From Advenella mimigardefordensis DPN7 (GTDB lineage Bacteria > Pseudomonadota > Gammaproteobacteria > Burkholderiales > Burkholderiaceae_B), in NCBI RefSeq assembly GCF_000521505.1, contig NZ_CP003915.1, positions 558,001 through 622,000 on the forward strand: a stretch of 64,000 nucleotides of DNA. The letters are read 5' to 3'. Each line of letters begins with the position of its first letter. The first letter of the stretch is position 1. The notes beneath the pieces were generated by a model, which was given only the letters and a program-made list of their open reading frames with translations, was not told the origin of the DNA and made no database searches. The position numbers and the translations under genes were made by a program. This document shows positions 62,094 through 64,000 of the stretch, in pieces.

Positions 62094-62777
62094 TTAGCCG
62101 GCTGCGCCGGTTGTTGCCGATCCGCCATCCTGGGCAGGTGCCTGGATAGTACTGGGCATAGGCTTGTTGTTATAAAGCTTGCGACATTCGGCCACGGCCA
62201 GGTCTGTTTTGGCTCGCGGCTGGGCGATAGAGCGTACCCGGCCAGGCTGGGCCGCTGAGGTTGGGCCACCGGTTGCCGAGTAGGTATTGTTCTGGTTGTT
62301 GAACGTGACAACTTCCCCATTGACCGTGTCGAATGGCTTACCGCAAATGAATCGGGTGACGGTCGCGTGGCCGATCATCTTGACCGTATTCAGTTTGCCA
62401 TCGTATTCGCCGCGATCCCCGCGTGCTTCCACCACTTCGTAGTTTTCGGGGCGTTCCTGCCGGATGAATACAAAACGTGATTTGCTGACAGTGGCTACGC
62501 CGTATTGAAAGCCCTGCGCATCTTCACGCAGGTCGAGCTTGTCGGAAGTCAGTTTCATCAGGCCGCGCGTAAGGATGACGTTGCCGGTAAAGACGCTGGT
62601 TTTGTTTGCGTCGTCATAGCTCAGCGTATCAGACAGGACCTGGGTATCGGGCTCTTCCTTGTTGGCCGGGCTTTTGGAGCCGGCGGGCGTCTGCGCAAGC
62701 GCCGCAGTGCCGGCCAGCACGGCACAAAGGCCCAGGCACAGTACATGTGTCGTGATTCTGAAAGATGACGCGTTCAT
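62094..62777 (-). CDS. lptA: LPS transport periplasmic protein LptA
   Basis: 227 residues with a signal peptide (cleavage near ALAQ). OstA/LptA beta-jellyroll: VLSDTLSYDDANKTSVFTGNVILTRG, LTSDKLDLRED. The middle has the usual REDPENYE-like region; the tail is Pro/Ala/Gln-rich. Overlaps lptC by 4 bases. Confidence 0.94.
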   Translation of the reverse strand: MNASSFRITTHVLCLGLCAVLAGTAALAQTPAGSKSPANKEEPDTQVLSDTLSYDDANKTSVFTGNVILTRGLMKLTSDKLDLREDAQGFQYGVATVSKSRFVFIRQERPENYEVVEARGDRGEYDGKLNTVKMIGHATVTRFICGKPFDTVNGEVVTFNNQNNTYSATGGPTSAAQPGRVRSIAQPRAKTDLAVAECRKLYNNKPMPSTIQAPAQDGGSATTGAAG

Positions 62778-63400
62778 TGCGGGGAGTTTCCTTGCTTGTT
62801 GGGGATGACGGTGCGCCGCCGCGGACTGTCCTGCCCTGAGATGGAGACGTCGGAGGACGAATACACGTCGAGTTTTCTGGTTTTGTTGTTATACATCATA
62901 CCGTTGCCGTTCATACGGGAACCACCGTTGATGACGAGCGCCGGTTTGTCAGTCGTTATAATATCTTCATTGGGGTAGATGATCAATTCCTCACTGGTCA
63001 CATCCAGCGCCTTGTCCTCGCCATATGGGAATCGATGCAAATGGGCATTGCCCCGCATGATAATCTTGTCGCCTTTGTCCAGTAGCGTGGCCGTATCCGC
63101 CGTGCCTACGGTACGGGGCGAGTCGGGACGCTGACCGGTAGCGGTAGCGTTGGTAATCAGGTAACTGTCGTTATAAGGGTAGTGCTGCATGTGCGAGCCT
63201 TCCAGCCGGTTAACGGGTACGCCGTTGGCATCGGAACTGAGCATCACGAACTTTTCCGACCACGAATCGGGTTCCTGCGTTTTGCGTGCCGGCGGGTCTA
63301 CATCAATGGCCCGCTGCGCATAATCGGCTGCCCACCAGGTGGAGATCACCAGTGTAATGAGCATGAATAGCGCGATAAGCGCGGGGAAACGTTCTTTCAT
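62774..63400 (-). CDS. lptC: LPS export system protein LptC
   Basis: 208 residues. Single N-terminal anchor (FPALIALFMLITLVISTWWA) and a periplasmic jellyroll (YLITNATATGQRPDSPRTV, ITTDKPALVINGGSRMNGNGMMYNNKTRKLDVYSS). Inner-membrane partner of LptBFG that hands LPS to LptA. It begins 4 bp after the kdsC stop. Confidence 0.93.
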   Translation of the reverse strand: MKERFPALIALFMLITLVISTWWAADYAQRAIDVDPPARKTQEPDSWSEKFVMLSSDANGVPVNRLEGSHMQHYPYNDSYLITNATATGQRPDSPRTVGTADTATLLDKGDKIIMRGNAHLHRFPYGEDKALDVTSEELIIYPNEDIITTDKPALVINGGSRMNGNGMMYNNKTRKLDVYSSSDVSISGQDSPRRRTVIPNKQGNSPQ

Positions 63401-63404
63401 CGCA

Positions 63405-64000
63405 TTACTGGATGACGTTGCCGGTAATCCGGCCTGGCGTGAAAAAGCCCGACAGGGAGCCCTGAGCCGCCAGTATCAGGTCGGTACACTCGCGCACGGC
63501 ACCGCTGCCGCCTGGGAGTGTGGTAACCCAGTGAGCCGTTTGCTGCACATATAGGGGGGCGTTAGGCACGCTGATGGCGAAGCCGCATTTTTGCATGGCC
63601 GGCAAATCGATCACATCGTCGCCCATGAATGCGACGTTTTCGAAACCCAGCCCCATCTCGGCAGCCAGCTGGCCGAGCACGGCAACCTTGTCGCGCACAT
63701 TCTGAAACACGTCGGCCAGTCCCAGGTCGGCGGCGCGGCGGGTAAGAATATCTCCTTCGCGACCGGTAATCAGCGCCACGCGCACACCTGTCTGCAGCAG
63801 CATTTTCATGCCGTGTCCGTCCAGCGCGCAAAAGCGCTTCGTGAGTTCGCCATGTTCGCCATACCAAAGGCTGCCGTCGGTCAGAACGCCGTCTACGTCA
63901 AAGGCGATGAGTTTTACCTGTGCCGCCAGTTCGCGTACCGGCTGGCTGATTTTGGAAAGGACCAGCGCTTCGGCCGGGTGGGGTGTCGTGATTGGTTTCA
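63405..64000 (-). CDS. kdsC: 3-deoxy-manno-octulosonate-8-phosphatase KdsC (5' end cut off)
   Basis: Partial: the frame runs off the window end, so the start is missing. About 198 residues are visible. HAD motif I FDVDGVLTDG, motif II in ALITGREG, RRAADLG, and motif IV FMGDDVIDLPAMQKCG, plus NAP near the end. Frees Kdo from Kdo-8-P for LPS. First of kdsC-lptC-lptA-lptB. Confidence 0.95.
   Translation of the reverse strand, partial: KPITTPHPAEALVLSKISQPVRELAAQVKLIAFDVDGVLTDGSLWYGEHGELTKRFCALDGHGMKMLLQTGVRVALITGREGDILTRRAADLGLADVFQNVRDKVAVLGQLAAEMGLGFENVAFMGDDVIDLPAMQKCGFAISVPNAPLYVQQTAHWVTTLPGGSGAVRECTDLILAAQGSLSGFFTPGRITGNVIQ

Overview
The window is an ordinary chromosomal core segment of a betaproteobacterium, probably Burkholderiales, family Alcaligenaceae (a Bordetella/Achromobacter/Advenella-type genome). 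This is inferred from: gene orders hisHAFIE-tatABC-degS-nif3-petABC-sspAB, metK/lpxL-dapF-DUF484-xerC, ahcY-holin-metF and kdsC-lptCAB-hpf-ptsN-hprK-rapZ; an HPr kinase inside a nitrogen-PTS cluster; an SAH riboswitch in front of ahcY; and GC content in the mid-50s by eye. No transposase, integrase other than XerC, CRISPR array or prophage was seen. One tRNA (Thr, TGT) is present and no rRNA.

Layout: 1-2594 end of the histidine operon (hisH partial, hisA, hisF, hisI, hisE). 2677-4536 Tat translocase. 4711-7483 DegS-like protease, Nif3-like protein and MscL, with two tandem-repeat tracts. 7536-10559 cytochrome bc1 complex, whose Rieske subunit carries a Tat signal, followed by sspAB. 12046 tRNA-Thr; 12400-16181 cobalamin adenosyltransferase, a CusF-like protein, hslVU and dksA. 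16282-20346 zinc homeostasis: COG0523 GTPase, Zur, a likely Zur operator, an unknown small membrane protein and a zinc ABC ATPase/permease pair without a binding protein. 20356-23903 xerC, DUF484, dapF, lpxL. 24309-24492 a small antisense locus; 25006-29170 the methyl cycle (metK, SAH riboswitch, ahcY, holin-like, metF). 29349-40769 mixed housekeeping genes (5-FCL, Slt, cca, ubiX, CYTH protein, CDF transporter, MidA-like methyltransferase, RhlE-like helicase). 41412-47527 rpe-gph-trpEGDC-HIT operon with an internal attenuator. 47622-56679 apaG, mltA, ubiH-like, dsbC, HAD, argB, a TlpA-like protein, dolP-diaA-yraN and divergent rsmI. 56830-64000 rlpA, rapZ, hprK, ptsN, hpf, lptB, lptA, lptC and partial kdsC.

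The most novel-looking item is at 24309-24492. A 22-codon, almost wholly hydrophobic ORF on the minus strand has a perfect AAGGAGG ribosome binding site. It lies entirely inside a predicted ~148-nt plus-strand RNA with its own TTGACA promoter and a UUCG-tetraloop hairpin end. Peptide and layout resemble the Ibs/Sib type I toxin-antitoxin modules of enterobacteria. The second is a trp attenuator between gph and trpE: a 29-codon leader peptide containing Trp-Arg-Trp-Trp, whose start codon overlaps the gph stop, followed by mutually exclusive hairpins and a U-rich terminator.

Other points: three unrelated minisatellites (15-, 14- and 7-bp units), a CusF-fold protein lacking most metal ligands, a cysteine-poor DksA, absence of rpoN from its usual place between lptB and hpf, and divergent degS/nif3 start codons only 11 bp apart. 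All functional calls are from reading motifs and gene order; no database search was run.
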